A stretch of DNA of 64,000 bases from Thoreauomyces humboldtii (Eukaryota > Chytridiomycota > Chytridiomycetes > Spizellomycetales > Powellomycetaceae): contig JADGJA010000006.1 of assembly GCA_027596035.1 (NCBI GenBank), positions 25,305-89,304 of the forward strand. The letters are read 5' to 3'. Shown piece by piece: positions 13,819 to 23,940 of this stretch. The position numbers were made by a program, and so were the translations under genes. The notes under the pieces were generated by a model, which was not told where the DNA came from, did not search any database, and saw only the letters and a list, made by a program, of their open reading frames with translations. Every line of letters begins with the position of its first letter. Within the stretch, counting starts at the first letter, position 1.

Positions 13819-14682
13819 TCAGCGTTTCATTGTCGACGGCCCGGGATCAGACACAGAGTGTAAGCCCATGGCCTCCTTGAGCGCGACCACCCCGAATATG
13901 ATGAATAAAATGGCTCCAGCAAGAGTTACTTCGGAAGAGCAAGAAAAGAAGGTTAGAAGCTGAGGCAAAGTTCTGTTGGTGGGCCCGGTTCCTGACAGGC
14001 ACTTACTTGTCCTCACGCTGATGCGACTGGCCAAAAGACGCCCACCAATGACGGCCACAGCGGTACATATCGAATGTCCAGCGAGACTTCCCACCGAGAC
14101 CCACCAAAAGTCTTCCGCTCCCGCCAGCGCCACCGTGGCGATCTGACTGCGATCCCCCCATTCCGCCAAAAACGTCAACACGAACCCCTCCACCCATATT
14201 GGACTCGTGATCCGTGAAAAGAGATTCTTGACGCCCCTTCCCCACTGCCCATGTTGTTGACCATCCTCTGGCTTCAGTCCACCTCCTTCCAAGGCTTCCG
14301 CCATCTCCACATCTTCCTTTTCGTCCAACTCAGCAGCAACCTCCTTCAACTCCTCCTGACACTCTGTCCCCGTCATCGTCCTCACGTCGTTGAGCATTCT
14401 CACGCCGAATACGAGGAAGAGGACGGCCGCGCTCAGCTGCGTGTACTTTTTGGAGATGAAAAGAGGAGCAAGGGTTCCCAGGGACGCTGACAGAACCGTC
14501 ATGACGGCGAGGGCGGATATGGCGGATGAGAAGACCAGGAGACGTGGGTTCTTCATTGCTAATATTGCGGCGATGAAGAACGTCTTGTCCCCAATCTCAG
14601 ATAACAGGATTATGGAGAAACTCATCAAGAAAGACTTGAGGTGACAAACTTGAGAGCTAGGTTTTCGTTCTTTGTGATTCAT
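13819..14682 (-). CDS. GDT1: GDT1/TMEM165 (UPF0016) family cation transporter
   Basis: Predicted Golgi-type membrane transporter of the family that supplies Mn2+/Ca2+ in exchange for H+ and supports glycosylation. Two exons are joined across an intron at about 13929-14006, giving about 261 residues. The two diagnostic E-x-G-D-(K/R)-(S/T) motifs are both present: EIGDKT near residues 29-34 and EWGDRS near 174-179. Each sits in a hydrophobic helix cluster, and an acidic cytosolic loop (about 110-140) separates the two halves, as in the family. The N-terminus is short and shows no clear cleavable signal peptide; a second ATG at residue 20 could also start the protein. Yeast Gdt1 is about 280 residues, so the length is normal. 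It is convergent with the dynein gene and has its own promoter upstream of 14682. Confidence 0.88.
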   Translation of the reverse strand: MNHKERKPSSQVCHLKSFLMSFSIILLSEIGDKTFFIAAILAMKNPRLLVFSSAISALAVMTVLSASLGTLAPLFISKKYTQLSAAVLFLVFGVRMLNDVRTMTGTECQEELKEVAAELDEKEDVEMAEALEGGGLKPEDGQQHGQWGRGVKNLFSRITSPIWVEGFVLTFLAEWGDRSQIATVALAGAEDFWWVSVGSLAGHSICTAVAVIGGRLLASRISVRTSKCLSGTGPTNRTLPQLLTFFSCSSEVTLAGAILFIIFGVVALKEAMGLHSVSDPGPSTMKR

Positions 14683-15016
14683 CTATCTCGCACCTGAAGA
14701 CCAGACTTTGACGGAGACTCCGAGACTGGCTCAGATGGATCGGCTGGCAGCATGGGGTATGAGTGGGCCTCCAGGCGCCCCGCTTGCTGTGGACAGAGGA
14801 TGCCCCAAGTTTAATAAGTTAACTTGTCCGAGCTTCGTCCATGGAGAACATTCCTCCACGCTCAAACTTACAGGAGACTCCATATTTTATGCTTCGATCG
14901 CCCGCACAAAGATTTTATGAAGAAGAACTGTATTTAAAACGAAGGCTGTGGTCACGATGCATTGGGAATGCGAAACGCGTCTTGACGCACCGCCGTTGAA
15001 GGTTGAATGGTTGGTT

Positions 15017-15049
15017 GGGTTACGGTAGGGTTACGATAGGGTTACGGGA
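15017..15049 (+). repeat. Telomere-like 11-mer tandem repeat (GGGTTA plus five bases, three copies)
   Basis: Three head-to-tail 11-base units each begin GGGTTA and continue CGGTA, CGATA and CGGGA. The block is preceded by related GGTTG-rich sequence from about 15001. It sits in the roughly 400-base gap between the GDT1-like start (14682) and the 3' end of the JmjC gene (15087). The GGGTTA core matches the common fungal telomere unit, but the 11-base period does not. The rest of the gap (14683-15016) shows nothing I can assign beyond the GDT1 promoter area. Confidence 0.7.
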
Positions 15050-15086
15050 GTACGCAGTGCGAGGAATATACCAGATCGTTCCCAAC

Positions 15087-16472
15087 TTACTCATCAGCTT
15101 CGGGAAAAAGGCTCAATTTGATGCCCAACCAAGCGTTGTTCCAGTAGTCGTCCTTGTAACATTGCTTGAAACTCTTCTTCGTGGGAGGAGCAAGCCAATG
15201 GTTCAGAGCCATATGAGGCTTGTCGCCCTCCGCGTTCGACGAAGAGACCTCATGGAACCAGCCAGCGGGAAGGTATAGAGCATCGCCGGCGTTCAGGGTA
15301 AATGTGCAGCGGGTTGCTTTCGCGAGCAAAGGAAATTCGGGTGACGGCTCGTTCGCCGTGAGGACCGATGTTGGTATGCGGGAGAAAGAAGGCGGTGGTA
15401 GCTTCTTGCCATCGGCTTCTTCCGGAACGTCGAGCTTTGCTTTCTTTGCCGGATGAGAGACTGTGTCAGGGAGCTCCCTGGTGGAATAGCCGACGGGTGG
15501 ATCGTCCAGATACTCCCCGTCGATGGGGTTGGAAAGCGCAGTGAGGACGTCCTCGAGTCTCTCCTTGGCGGCGCAGATCTCTGCCACGCTGCCATCTGCC
15601 TCCTCCACCTGCCACATGTCGTGTTCAGCGAGTCGCAGCTTGTACTCGAGGACATCCCGACAGTTTGCGCCGTCATCTCGAAATCCCTTCTCGTAGTGAA
15701 CTGAAATTATGTACTTTGACGTAAGCACTTTGGTCGTCATTCACAATGCGAGGTTGTGACGTTTCACGATACCATATCCATTGGGAGCGACGCGCAGGAC
15801 GGACCCATGCAAATACATCTTGTCCGCATCCTTCGGGGAAAAGATAGTGAACTGCTTTCGACCTTCCAATAGCGTGTAAAGGTTGTCTTGGAAGTCGTGA
15901 TGCAGGGTCGAAGAGGTAGGCGTTTGGCTTGAGCCAAGCCACAGGTTCATGGTCTGGGGAATCAGCGGTCCCAACAGTGCTGGTCGCAGATCGATGTCGG
16001 ATAGCAGGGGAGCGAGCGGCGCGGGTAAAAACTCGGCTAACGCGGCTTTCACGTCTTCGCTGTTGTCTTCATCCTCATCCTCCTCGTCTTCCTCTTCCTC
16101 CTCTTCTTCGTCCGTTTTTCCTTTCTTGGCAGGAACCTTGTACTGGGTGGTCAGGTACAGGTTGCCTCCGCCAACGTTCGCGAGGAAGTCGGCAAAGGAC
16201 ATTTTGAGTCGCTCGCCTCCGGAACCGAAACCGCCGGTCCCAGAGACGTCCCGCTGCTCCACCTGCACCTCCTCGGCCCCGGCGACTTGAGTAAGGTAGT
16301 CTGAGGACCATTTTGCGCGAAGGTCCTCCCCGAATGGGGAGATCACGCAGGGTGTCCTTGTGGAGACATATTTATTGAAAAAGTCTTGAGGGGTGATGGA
16401 AGATGCCGATATGCGAGATGGAGACCAGGAAGCCGCCGGATGGAAACCCTTGTATCCGTTCTTCATTGTCAT
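15087..16472 (-). CDS. JmjC/cupin-8 domain Fe(II)/2-oxoglutarate oxygenase
   Basis: Two exons join across an intron at about 15701-15772 to give about 437 residues. The N-terminal third carries the cupin-8 entry segment (TPCVISPFGEDLRAKW). An acidic run of mixed E and D lies around residues 125-145 and is unusual. The catalytic JmjC core follows: the metal-binding H-x-D in LHHDF near residue 190, then LLEGRKQFTIFSP, and late in the protein the aromatic-rich LYLPAGWFHEV with the following NHW near residue 400. This matches JMJD7-like and plant JMJ31-like cupin-8 hydroxylases more than chromatin-type demethylases, because no PHD, Tudor or JmjN part is visible. The substrate cannot be told from sequence. 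An insertion rich in P, K and E lies between the HxD and the last His. The gene is divergent from the DHHC gene. Confidence 0.8.
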
Positions 16473-16749
16473 GCCTGCCGGTCAAATGGGTGCTTCGGGA
16501 GATGGTTGAAGGACCAGTTGGGGAATGTGGATCATACCTACGTGTAGGTACCGTATTCCTGTTTTCCTCCGAGTCCGTGGTGACGTTTTTTCCCGCCGCT
16601 CGCAAGGTTTCGAACGTTCGTTGGACCATTCCTCCTTATTCCCACACTTTTTGGATATAGTAGAGCCCGATAAACCCTTGCTCCTATCGTTCCTTTGTCC
16701 TTCGTCGACTCTCCTCCCAAGTTCTCCTATCGTTGCGCCTGCCATCATC
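16473..16749. promoter_or_regulatory. Divergent promoter between JmjC and DHHC genes
   Basis: The 277 bases separate two ATGs pointing away from each other, so both genes must be started from here. I see no canonical TATA box. Short inverted and CCT-rich stretches occur but none is a recognisable operator. Function is inferred from gene orientation only. Confidence 0.5.
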
Positions 16750-18143
16750 ATGTACCAGTATATAGGCTGTACCCGGAGACGGTGTATCAAAGCGGTCGGT
16801 ACCCTCCCAGTCGGTTTGGTGGTGCTGATCATAGGTGAGCTACTGTACATATTTGAGAAAATAGCTCCGCTCTCAGCGCAACTCATCTTTTCCCAGCTTG
16901 GAGCTACTATGCATACGTCTTCAGCTTCCTCTCCGGCGTGATTTTTCCTGCCACCGGCGCACTAGGAGGTAGACGACCGTTTCGCTTATCCCTCCTACGA
17001 CGTTCCGCTCACTGACCTGTGAAACCCTTTTAGTCCTGTATGCGCTCGTATACCACTTTTTGCTCATCATGTTCGCAGTCAGTTATTACCTGGTGGTGTA
17101 CACGTCACCCGGCCGCCCTGTCGAGCAGCCCGACGAAAGCGATGTTCCCGTCGTGGTCGACATGCCATCATCAGATAACTTCAGGGGCGGACCGCCGCCT
17201 CTGATGAGCATAAGAGGAGGGGATGAAGACATGCTTCCCTTTGCCCGTGGAGGGCCGGTCGATCGTGGCTACGACGATGTCGCGCTTCACCGTGATGATA
17301 CGATTGCGCACGAGATGCGGTCGACGTCTCAACCGGTAGAGGTGAAGAGGGACGGAGGGCGACGGTTTTGCAACAAATGCAACAATGGAAAACCGGACCG
17401 AACGCACCATTGTGGAATTTGCGGACAGTACGTTATGGCTTCCTTGCTGTTGGGAGCCATGAAAATCGCTGACAACACTTGTCTTGGACAGTTGCGTGCT
17501 GAAACTAGATCATCACTGCCCATGGGTGAACAATTGCGTGGGTTTCGCAAACTACAAGTACTTTTGTAAGTGAAGTTAAAGACTTTGTTCCGGGAAGCAC
17601 CGCCAGATTTCGAACGCTATGGCCGATTCTCTATTTTAGTTCTTTTTCTCCTTTACCTAGAGCTATATTGCTTGTTTATCTTTGCGACCCTTGCATCACG
17701 TATTACCAACGCTAACGACTTCTTCATGGTAAGCCGCATCTCTGGTGGCTCTATACGAAACTCTTTCCCCTCTGTCTGACTTGGTCGTATCACAGGGGAT
17801 CGGAGCGATGGGGTTCCAATGTCTTATGGCTTTCATTATGTCGGGCGTGTTTTCCATATGCTTGGCCGTTTTCCTTGGCGTCCACCTTCAGCTAGCCCTC
17901 GTCAACAAATCAACGATTGAATCGATGGAGGGAGATCGCCGCATTCGGCGACCAGAAGGCGACGCTTCGGGCTCCACCACCCAGGCCAAGAACCTATACA
18001 ATCTCGGGATGGCGCAGAACTGGCGTCAAGTTTTTGGAAACGACTGGACTTTGTGGTTCGTTCCCGTTCCGACAACCTTGGGCGACGGACACACCTTTCC
18101 TTTCAATCGGGAGGTATATCGGCAGCTGCTTGCCGATGCATAG
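16750..18143 (+). CDS. DHHC-type protein S-acyltransferase (palmitoyltransferase)
   Basis: Membrane enzyme that attaches palmitate to cysteines of target proteins. Six exons (introns about 16835-16896, 16969-17033, 17428-17491, 17566-17639, 17729-17795) give about 353 residues. Two N-terminal membrane segments are followed by a loop and by the zinc-binding cysteine-rich domain starting FCNKC near residue 163. The catalytic DHHC in [17 protein letters not shown] lies near 188-204, assembled across an intron. Two more hydrophobic segments follow, then the conserved NKSTIES motif near 275-281, the TTxE-like element of the family. The layout TM-TM-CRD-TM-TM and the length match fungal Pfa enzymes; the exact subtype is not clear. 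It may act at the Golgi, vacuole or plasma membrane. HIS6 follows 225 bases downstream on the same strand. Confidence 0.92.
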
Positions 18144-18367
18144 ATAGAGCGTAGTGTTCGGTCGCTACTGGTGGTATTTAATACATGTACAGGCGTGGGT
18201 TTTTGGTTTATGGGTTCCCAACTCTTTTCTCACCCACTTCAAAGACCACCGTGCCACGGTGGGATGAGTCATGAGAACTGTGCCACGAGACGCATCAAGA
18301 GATGAGAACTGAGTCATCTCAACCTCTCGCTGTAATTAATTGTATTTCGACATTTCACTTCCCAGCA

Positions 18368-19500
18368 ATGACCATCTTCCGCCCGTGCATTGACCTCCAC
18401 GAGGGCCAGGTCAAGCAGATTGTCGGTGCCTCACTGTCTTCAACCGACACTTCTTCGAAACTCCGCACCAATTTCGTCGCCGTGTAAGCTGGCTTTCCCA
18501 CCTTCGTGTAGCTAGTCCTCGAGTTAAGACTCCCTTGCAGCCTTCCGCCTTCGCACTATGCGGAAACATATCGCGAGCACGATCTTCGTGGAGCACATGT
18601 CATCAAGTTAGGAGCGGGAAACGATGACGCTGCAAGGGAGGCCCTGGCGGCCTGGCCGAAGGGTCTGCAGGTTGGAGGAGGCATCACGATAGATAATGCC
18701 CAGATGTGGCTGGACGCGGGAGCCGACAAGGTTTGGCTCGTAGTTCATATCCTGCTGATGGGTATTCTAAGCTTTTTCGTTATTCTGGGCTTCAGGTTAT
18801 CGTGACGAGTTGGCTGTTTCCCGACGCAAAGTTCAGCTTGTCCCGTTTAGAAAGACTCTCGGCAGCGATCGGGAAGGAATCATTAGTCGTCGACGTGAGG
18901 TTGCAAAGTTCCTGCCGGCATTCCTCCATTTCAAGGACGCGACGTACTGATATGTGTCGTAGCTGCAAACGGGTCGCTGCAAGATGGGTGGTAGCCATGG
19001 ACAAATGGCAGACGCTGACGGACACGGAAGTCGACGAAGGTGCGAGCAACAGGGCCAGGGGCAAGCTATGAACCGAGAACTGAAAAGCTCATCTGCTCTT
19101 GTTTCATGCAGAGACGCTCGCACTGGTGGCTGGTCACTGCAGCGAGTTTCTCGTCCACGCTGCCGACGTCGAGGGCCTCTGTGCAGGCGTCGATGAGGAG
19201 CTCGTACAACGTTTGGGAGAATGGTGCTCGATCCCATGCACATATGCCGGTGGTGGCAAGGAGCTTGCAGATCTGAAGCTGGTCGAGCGACTTTCCCACG
19301 GGAAGGTTGACCTCACGTTCGGCAGGTGAGTCGTGGGGCAGTCTCCTCATCCCGAGGCAGTTTCACACCAGATATATGTTCCTGAACCCGTTCGAGCCAG
19401 CGCATTGGACATGTTCGGCGGGAGTGGGGTCAAGTTTGCGGAGTGCGTGGAGTGGAACAAGAAGCAAGGACGAAGCACGAGGACCATCCCGGCTTCGTAG
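18368..19500 (+). CDS. HIS6: Phosphoribosylformimino-AICAR ribotide isomerase, histidine biosynthesis
   Basis: Cytosolic enzyme that isomerises ProFAR to PRFAR in the fourth step of histidine synthesis. Six exons (introns about 18484-18540, 18731-18795, 18900-18962, 19040-19111, 19326-19400) give about 266 residues; yeast His6 has 261. The TIM-barrel signature is clear: [17 protein letters not shown] at the start with the catalytic Asp, then [15 protein letters not shown] (first phosphate site), the [12 protein letters not shown] segment, [11 protein letters not shown] with the second catalytic Asp, and HGKVDLTFG near the end. Most junctions use GTAAG- or GTGAG-like donors. The third donor (GTTGCA) is weak, and I chose it because it alone restores the conserved VSC-to-RWVVAM region in frame. 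No HIS neighbour is nearby, as expected outside bacterial operons. Confidence 0.93.
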
Positions 19501-20907
19501 ACGGGCTCCTTGTCAAGACTTCTAGAATCCCAATGGCCAGTGTCCCTCGAGAGTTGATCTATAGAAAAATCCGACACGGCGTGCGCCTCCCACATTGTCA
19601 GTGGCGACGGTAGATGCACGGAAGGGCCATCGAAAACGACTCTTGCCGGAGCGCATACCCCTTTTCACCTTTGGTTGTCGATATGTACCTGCGCCCGCAC
19701 AGGACCTGAACCGTAAATGTGGCTCTTGGTAAGTCTTTATCCTCGATGATCGCTGGCCTTGCGTCTACACAGCTGGGAAGATCGCTGGTTGAGCAGGGAA
19801 ACCCCCAGCCTGCACCTGAGCTTTCTTTTTGACGCACATCAAAGCAGGTCTGCACTGTGAGTAAAGACAGTGCCGCGGTTGAGAGGGCTTTACTGGGAAG
19901 TGGCAGACAACATCGATTGGGCAAGAGGTTGTGTCAGCTGCTCTATGCGAAATGTATCCTTCAGAAGTCGGTGGTGAAGTACCTGGGAACCCTGAGGGTC
20001 TGTCCTCTCATGCTCCCCCGGTCTGATACGGGTTGCTGGAGAGGGTTCGTCACTTCTGTCCGGCCACTGTACGTCCTGCATCCTTTTCGCTTGCCTTGTG
20101 TATGAAGAACATTGAAAGTTCGATTGGACAGCTGTTGCCCCCACAATAGCAGAAGACTTTGTGAAGACATATGAGTCGAACATTGCCCTGCCAAGAGGCT
20201 TCCCCTGGCATAAGAGTATGGGCATCGATGCTCGCCTCTTTAGGGATGACTTCCGCCTCGTCGAAAGTTGCAAGCGACTGGGACTCTGGCTGCATGAGTC
20301 GCTTTTTACCGTCACTTACGGACTCGATGGGGTTAGCGTTATGTTTGCACCGACTTTTGACCCACCGACTGCGCACATGGTACTGTACGGAGCCTGCTGT
20401 GCAAGGGAGGGGAGTGACGACGGATGGTAAGGGCATCCGGCCGCAGGAAAGGCCAGACGAGGAGGCGAGAAGGATGATATGGTACCAGGTGCTCGGATCT
20501 TTTCGGAGGCTGGGTGCTCCTTTTCCTTTTCCTTTTCCTTTTTGGGCAGCCACTGGGGCGTGCGGCTGCCGCCGTTGCCGTTGCCGTTACCGTTACCGCC
20601 GCCCTTTGTTTTGTGTTTTTGTGCTCTTTCCTTGTTTATTTACTCTCGGTTCCTCTCGACAATCGACAACTTTCTTGGGCCTGGCGAAGAAGGCTGCCTC
20701 ACGTTTCCGTCACATTCTGGCACACACACCACCTCTCTTTCTCGGGAATACACAGTACAGTACAGTACAGTACAGTTGCCGTCTCCGTCTCAAACCCACC
20801 CGAGTTACCCTCCAACGCATCTGCCCCCGGGCCCATCTTGAAAGAGCTCCAGCTGCCCGTACTACTAGAACTACTGCACAAGAAGTTTCCCAGCTCTCCT
20901 GCCATAA
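19501..20907. other. Region without a confident gene; simple repeats near its 3' end
   Basis: Open stretches on the plus strand at 19857-20105 and 20161-20430 could be exons of a small unknown gene: one reads KRLCQLLYAKCILQKSVVKYL, the other VSVMFAPTFDPPTAHMVLYG. I do not recognise either, and I could not join them convincingly. Three simple repeats lie upstream of the next gene: a CCTTTT hexamer run at about 20517-20541, a GCCGTT/ACCGTT hexamer run at about 20571-20598, and an AGTAC pentamer run at about 20752-20776. The last two are within 350 bases of the ATG at 20908 and are probably promoter or leader sequence of that gene. Confidence 0.4.
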
Positions 20908-22745
20908 ATGTCGCAGAAACGCCAACGGGTGGAAACGTTGCAAACCGCAGAAGCGTCCGAGGAGGAGGCGCTTGAGGTTGTTCGAGCCAGCGGCATGCTA
21001 TCGGAGGAGCAAAAGGCACTGTTGTCCACTCAAGAGATCTTCAGCAGCCCCCAAGGTCCATACTTGCTAGTATGGATGATGGGTCAGTGCAACGTCTCCT
21101 TGGATATGCTGAGGAAAGCGCGAGGTAGGCCGAAGGATTTTCAGATTGGCGTTAGATTACCACCCCCTCGCTGACGCCTTTGCTGTCGTTTAGATGTTTG
21201 CATTGACAAGTCCTTTTCGGACTGCAAGTATGCCGACATGGCACCGCTATTCGGACTGAAACCCAGAGGAAAGGGGTTCGACATCCCTTCTTTTCCTCCT
21301 TCGAAGTGCCGGATCCCGTTGTCGGTGTGGCAGGCCATCTTGGACGGCATGGATCAACTTGAAAATGAAATAGGAAGTTTCGACGCTCACGAGAATGTGC
21401 AAGCAAAGTCACAGTGGACAGCGGCGGTAAGCTTTACGAGGTCCAAGTATATGGTTAGCAATGAACTGACGGATTGGTATGTAGTGGTTTAGGCCGCTGG
21501 TTGCCATGTTCGAATCACGCATCCTCAACCGCCCCGAGAAGACTATCGTCGGCAACCGTACGCGTGGCGGGCGGGTAGAGCTGCAATACTGCTTGCAGGG
21601 GCAGTGCCTTCTCGTTGTAATTGTGGTGAAGACACTTGGAGATTCTATGGCTGCTCTCGATGCAATGGCACAGCTTATCGCTGAGCTCGATGGTAACGTT
21701 TGATGCATTATCAAAAGTTGATGACTCCTGGTTTATTCACTTGTCATCCTTCAGCTGCTGACTTCTGCAATCGCAAGGCGGCTCTCGCCATTCCAGTCGT
21801 CAAGGGCATTTTGACTGACGGTCGCTACTTCCGCTTTGTGAACTTTGAAGACGGAAAGATTACCAGATCTCCTCACATCGCTACGCAATTCTCTGATCAT
21901 GAGACGACCGCAACGTCAATAAAGCCAAGTAAGTGCCCGGAGCCAGTTCCCTCTTCCTGCGACCCCTCATCTTTCCTTCCTTTAGTCTGTGAGATGTTTT
22001 TTGCGTGTCTGTTAGAAGGATGGGTGCACGGGCTTCGCGCCTTCCACGCCCGCTCGCAGGTGCGCACAATCATTCTCCACTGCTCTGACCCTCTTTTGAT
22101 CTATCACTTTGCAGCGACGGGAGACCATGGAAGGGGTTCGACGGCCTTCGGCTACAGATTGGGACAGTGCATGTGTCGCTGCCACGAATGCTCTCAAGGT
22201 CGCCAGCAACCTGAAACCTGCTGATAAAGCCCAGCAAGCAGTAGAGACCATTGGCTATATCCAGCAAAGGTACACATGCACTGTCCCATTCTGTAGCTGA
22301 AGGCCGTCGAACCCCTTCCATGGTCTCCCGTCGCTGCAAAGTGATACATCAAAAGAGGGTCAGAGCAGTGGAGAATGATTGTGCGCACCTGCGAGTGGGC
22401 GTGGAAGGCGCGAAGCCCGTGCACCCATCCTTCCAACAGACACGCAACTTCGCTTCCTCCACGCCCACTCGCAGGTGCGCACAATTCCACTGCTCTGACC
22501 CTCCTCTGATCTATCACTTTGCAAGGACGGGAGACCATGGAAGGGGTTCGACGGCCTTCGGCTACAGAATGGGACACTGTATCGTTTAGGGCTTTTGCAG
22601 GGATTTTGGCTATCGACAGTCCTCTGATATTTGGTTTGTGAATGTAGCGTACAAGTGGTCCTCAGGTTCCGGCAGGACGGCCCATACCACCAATCAGCCG
22701 CGGATCAGTTGGATTGAGTTCTTACTCAAAGCAATCGTCTTTTGA
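20908..22745 (+). CDS. Uncharacterised protein with a possible PD-(D/E)XK nuclease-like fold
   Basis: I join seven exons (introns about 21125-21193, 21441-21492, 21693-21754, 21929-21985, 22060-22114, 22270-22600) into about 403 residues. The first part is helical and charged. The middle (about residues 155-260) reads VAMFESRILNRPEKT, then GGRVELQY, then LLVVIVVKTLGDS, then a helix with AMAQLIAELD and GILTDGRYFRFVNF. That order resembles the restriction-endonuclease-like domain found in large uncharacterised families of chytrids and other fungi, where strands end in D and ExK. Here the ExK position reads VVK, so the acidic catalytic residue looks lost. The second junction uses a weak GTCCAA donor. 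The last intron is about 331 bases, five times its neighbours, because it contains copies of exon 5 to exon 6. Function is unknown; the fold is an inference. Confidence 0.6.
22001..22577. repeat. Three copies of one exon-intron-exon segment: direct, inverted, direct
   Basis: Copy A (22001-22176, forward) spans most of exon 5, intron 5 and the start of exon 6 of the host gene. Copy B (22272-22447) is its reverse complement, also 176 bases and differing at only a handful of positions by eye. Copy C (about 22457-22577, forward) is a shorter, more diverged version covering the middle and right part. B and C lie wholly inside intron 6, starting two bases after its donor. B and C are only about 10 bases apart and could form a long hairpin; A and B could pair across 95 bases of exon 6. 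Splice-like sites travel with each copy. Confidence 0.9.
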
Positions 22746-23145
22746 AGAAAGTAATCCTAATTTTATGAATGAAAAGCACGGGCGTGTTCTGGTAACCAGA
22801 ACCACAAGGAATGCAATACATGTTTGGCTCTTTGCTTCGTTAAACATGCCTGAAGGTAGCTTTAACCGTCTCGAAGACCTCGACAGACGCAACAGCTCGA
22901 GGCTTATGCGTGTTGCGGAGGTCTGGGAAAGGGTTAGAGAGACATCGCGAGAATGCGGCCGCGCATCTGCTGAGAAGTTCTCAGGCTATCCGCAGTGTGG
23001 AGACTTCCGTTTGTTCGAGCATTGCCACATCGATGGTTGCTACATCGATGGCGTCGGCGGCTAGTAGCTGTCTACTGCACTTGCGGAGAAGCCTTTTACA
23101 ACGCTTCGGAAAGCGGCGACCGAAGAAACCGAGCAGATGTTTCGT
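22746..23145. other. Intergenic stretch, no gene seen
   Basis: The sequence between the nuclease-like gene and the decayed opposite-strand gene contains short open stretches on both strands but nothing with a family signature or a convincing ATG and splice pattern. A short duplication, ATCGATGGTTGCTACATCGATGG-like, lies near 23030-23052. I cannot assign a function. Confidence 0.4.
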
Positions 23146-23740
23146 CTATGCCGTCGTTCTCCCATCCTTACCTTTGCTAAAGTGCCAAACTTGATGGGCA
23201 GCGCCGCTCGAGCAAGCCCATTGCTGAAGCTTGTTCTGTCGAGCGTCGTAAGCGAGGCACTTGCCGCCGCCGCCACCTCCTCCACCTCCACCACCTCCAC
23301 CTCCAGTGGTGGGAGTGGGTGGACCGGCGAGCCTGTTGCAAGTCCCCGAGTCCTGGTCCGTGTTCAGGTCCAAAGAAACAGACGATCCCTGGACCACGTA
23401 GAACGGGGTCCCGCCGGCCTGGGGAGCCGACACGACGAAGGTGTTCCACTCCCCGGAGGCATCGTCGAAGCCGAGGGTCAGGTCCTGGAGAGCCCACGCG
23501 ACGTTGGGCATCTGGTTGGACACGCTGGCGGAGAGTTGGACGAAGGACGTGGACGCGCAAGGACCTGGCAGCGGCAGGCTCTAGCCGGGTCCGCTGTAGA
23601 GGGTTCCGCTCGCGAGGCTCAACCCGTTGACGTCGATGTCGCAGCAGATCTCGCCGGGAGCGGAAGCTGCGGTCGAGCTCTTGGCGACGCATTGGGAGGT
23701 GGGGGAAGGTTGGAGATGATGACATGGGGATGGACGAGGA
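23146..23740 (-). pseudogene. Decayed gene for a Gly-rich, QxW-containing (possibly secreted) protein
   Basis: Read on the minus strand, one frame gives QCVAKSSTAAS and then ICCDIDVNGLSLASGTLYSG, an in-frame TAG at 23581-23583, and then LPLPGPCASTSFVQLSASV. After that come VAWALQDLTLGFDDASGEW, a run of about 14 glycines (23260-23305) and CLAYDARQNKLQQWACSSGAAHQVW, which resembles a ricin-B/QxW repeat. The cysteine pattern and Gly linker suggest an extracellular protein with a carbohydrate-binding end. No clean ATG with signal peptide sits in the same frame; plausible starts are in the other two frames. That suggests frameshifts plus the stop, unless an unseen intron removes it. I do not know the family of the N-terminal part. 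Confidence 0.35.
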
Positions 23741-23940
23741 GAGCGGGACCCATTCGCTCAATAAGCGGTGACGAACAGGTCACGTGACGGTGGGAGGACC
23801 GCACAGGTTATCATCAACCCTTTGCGACCTGCTGTTCGTTCTTGTTGCCGCTTCTGGCCCCCCGCTCTTGTTGCTCTTCTTGCTCCTGTATCATCTCACC
23901 CCACCCATTCACCCACACCGTGCGTTAGATCGTTCTAGAC

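Noticed and set aside
18706..19071. Reading straight through the third HIS6 intron, which is in frame
   Set aside because: Read-through adds about 21 residues in the middle of a conserved TIM-barrel strand; splicing restores the family pattern.
20171..21070. A 299-codon plus-strand frame crossing the simple repeats
   Set aside because: It is made largely of repeat translation and runs out of frame through the first exon of the nuclease-like gene.
22001..22577. Calling the A/B/C repeats a transposable element
   Set aside because: The unit matches exon-intron-exon of the host gene, with no terminal inverted repeats, target-site duplication or transposase that I can see.
22714..23064. A 116-codon plus-strand frame after the nuclease-like gene
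   Set aside because: It starts without ATG inside the last exon in another frame and has no family signature.
23177..23761. A 194-codon Arg-rich minus-strand frame
   Set aside because: The very high Arg and Pro content is typical of a wrong frame through GC-rich coding DNA; the neighbouring frame reads like a real protein.
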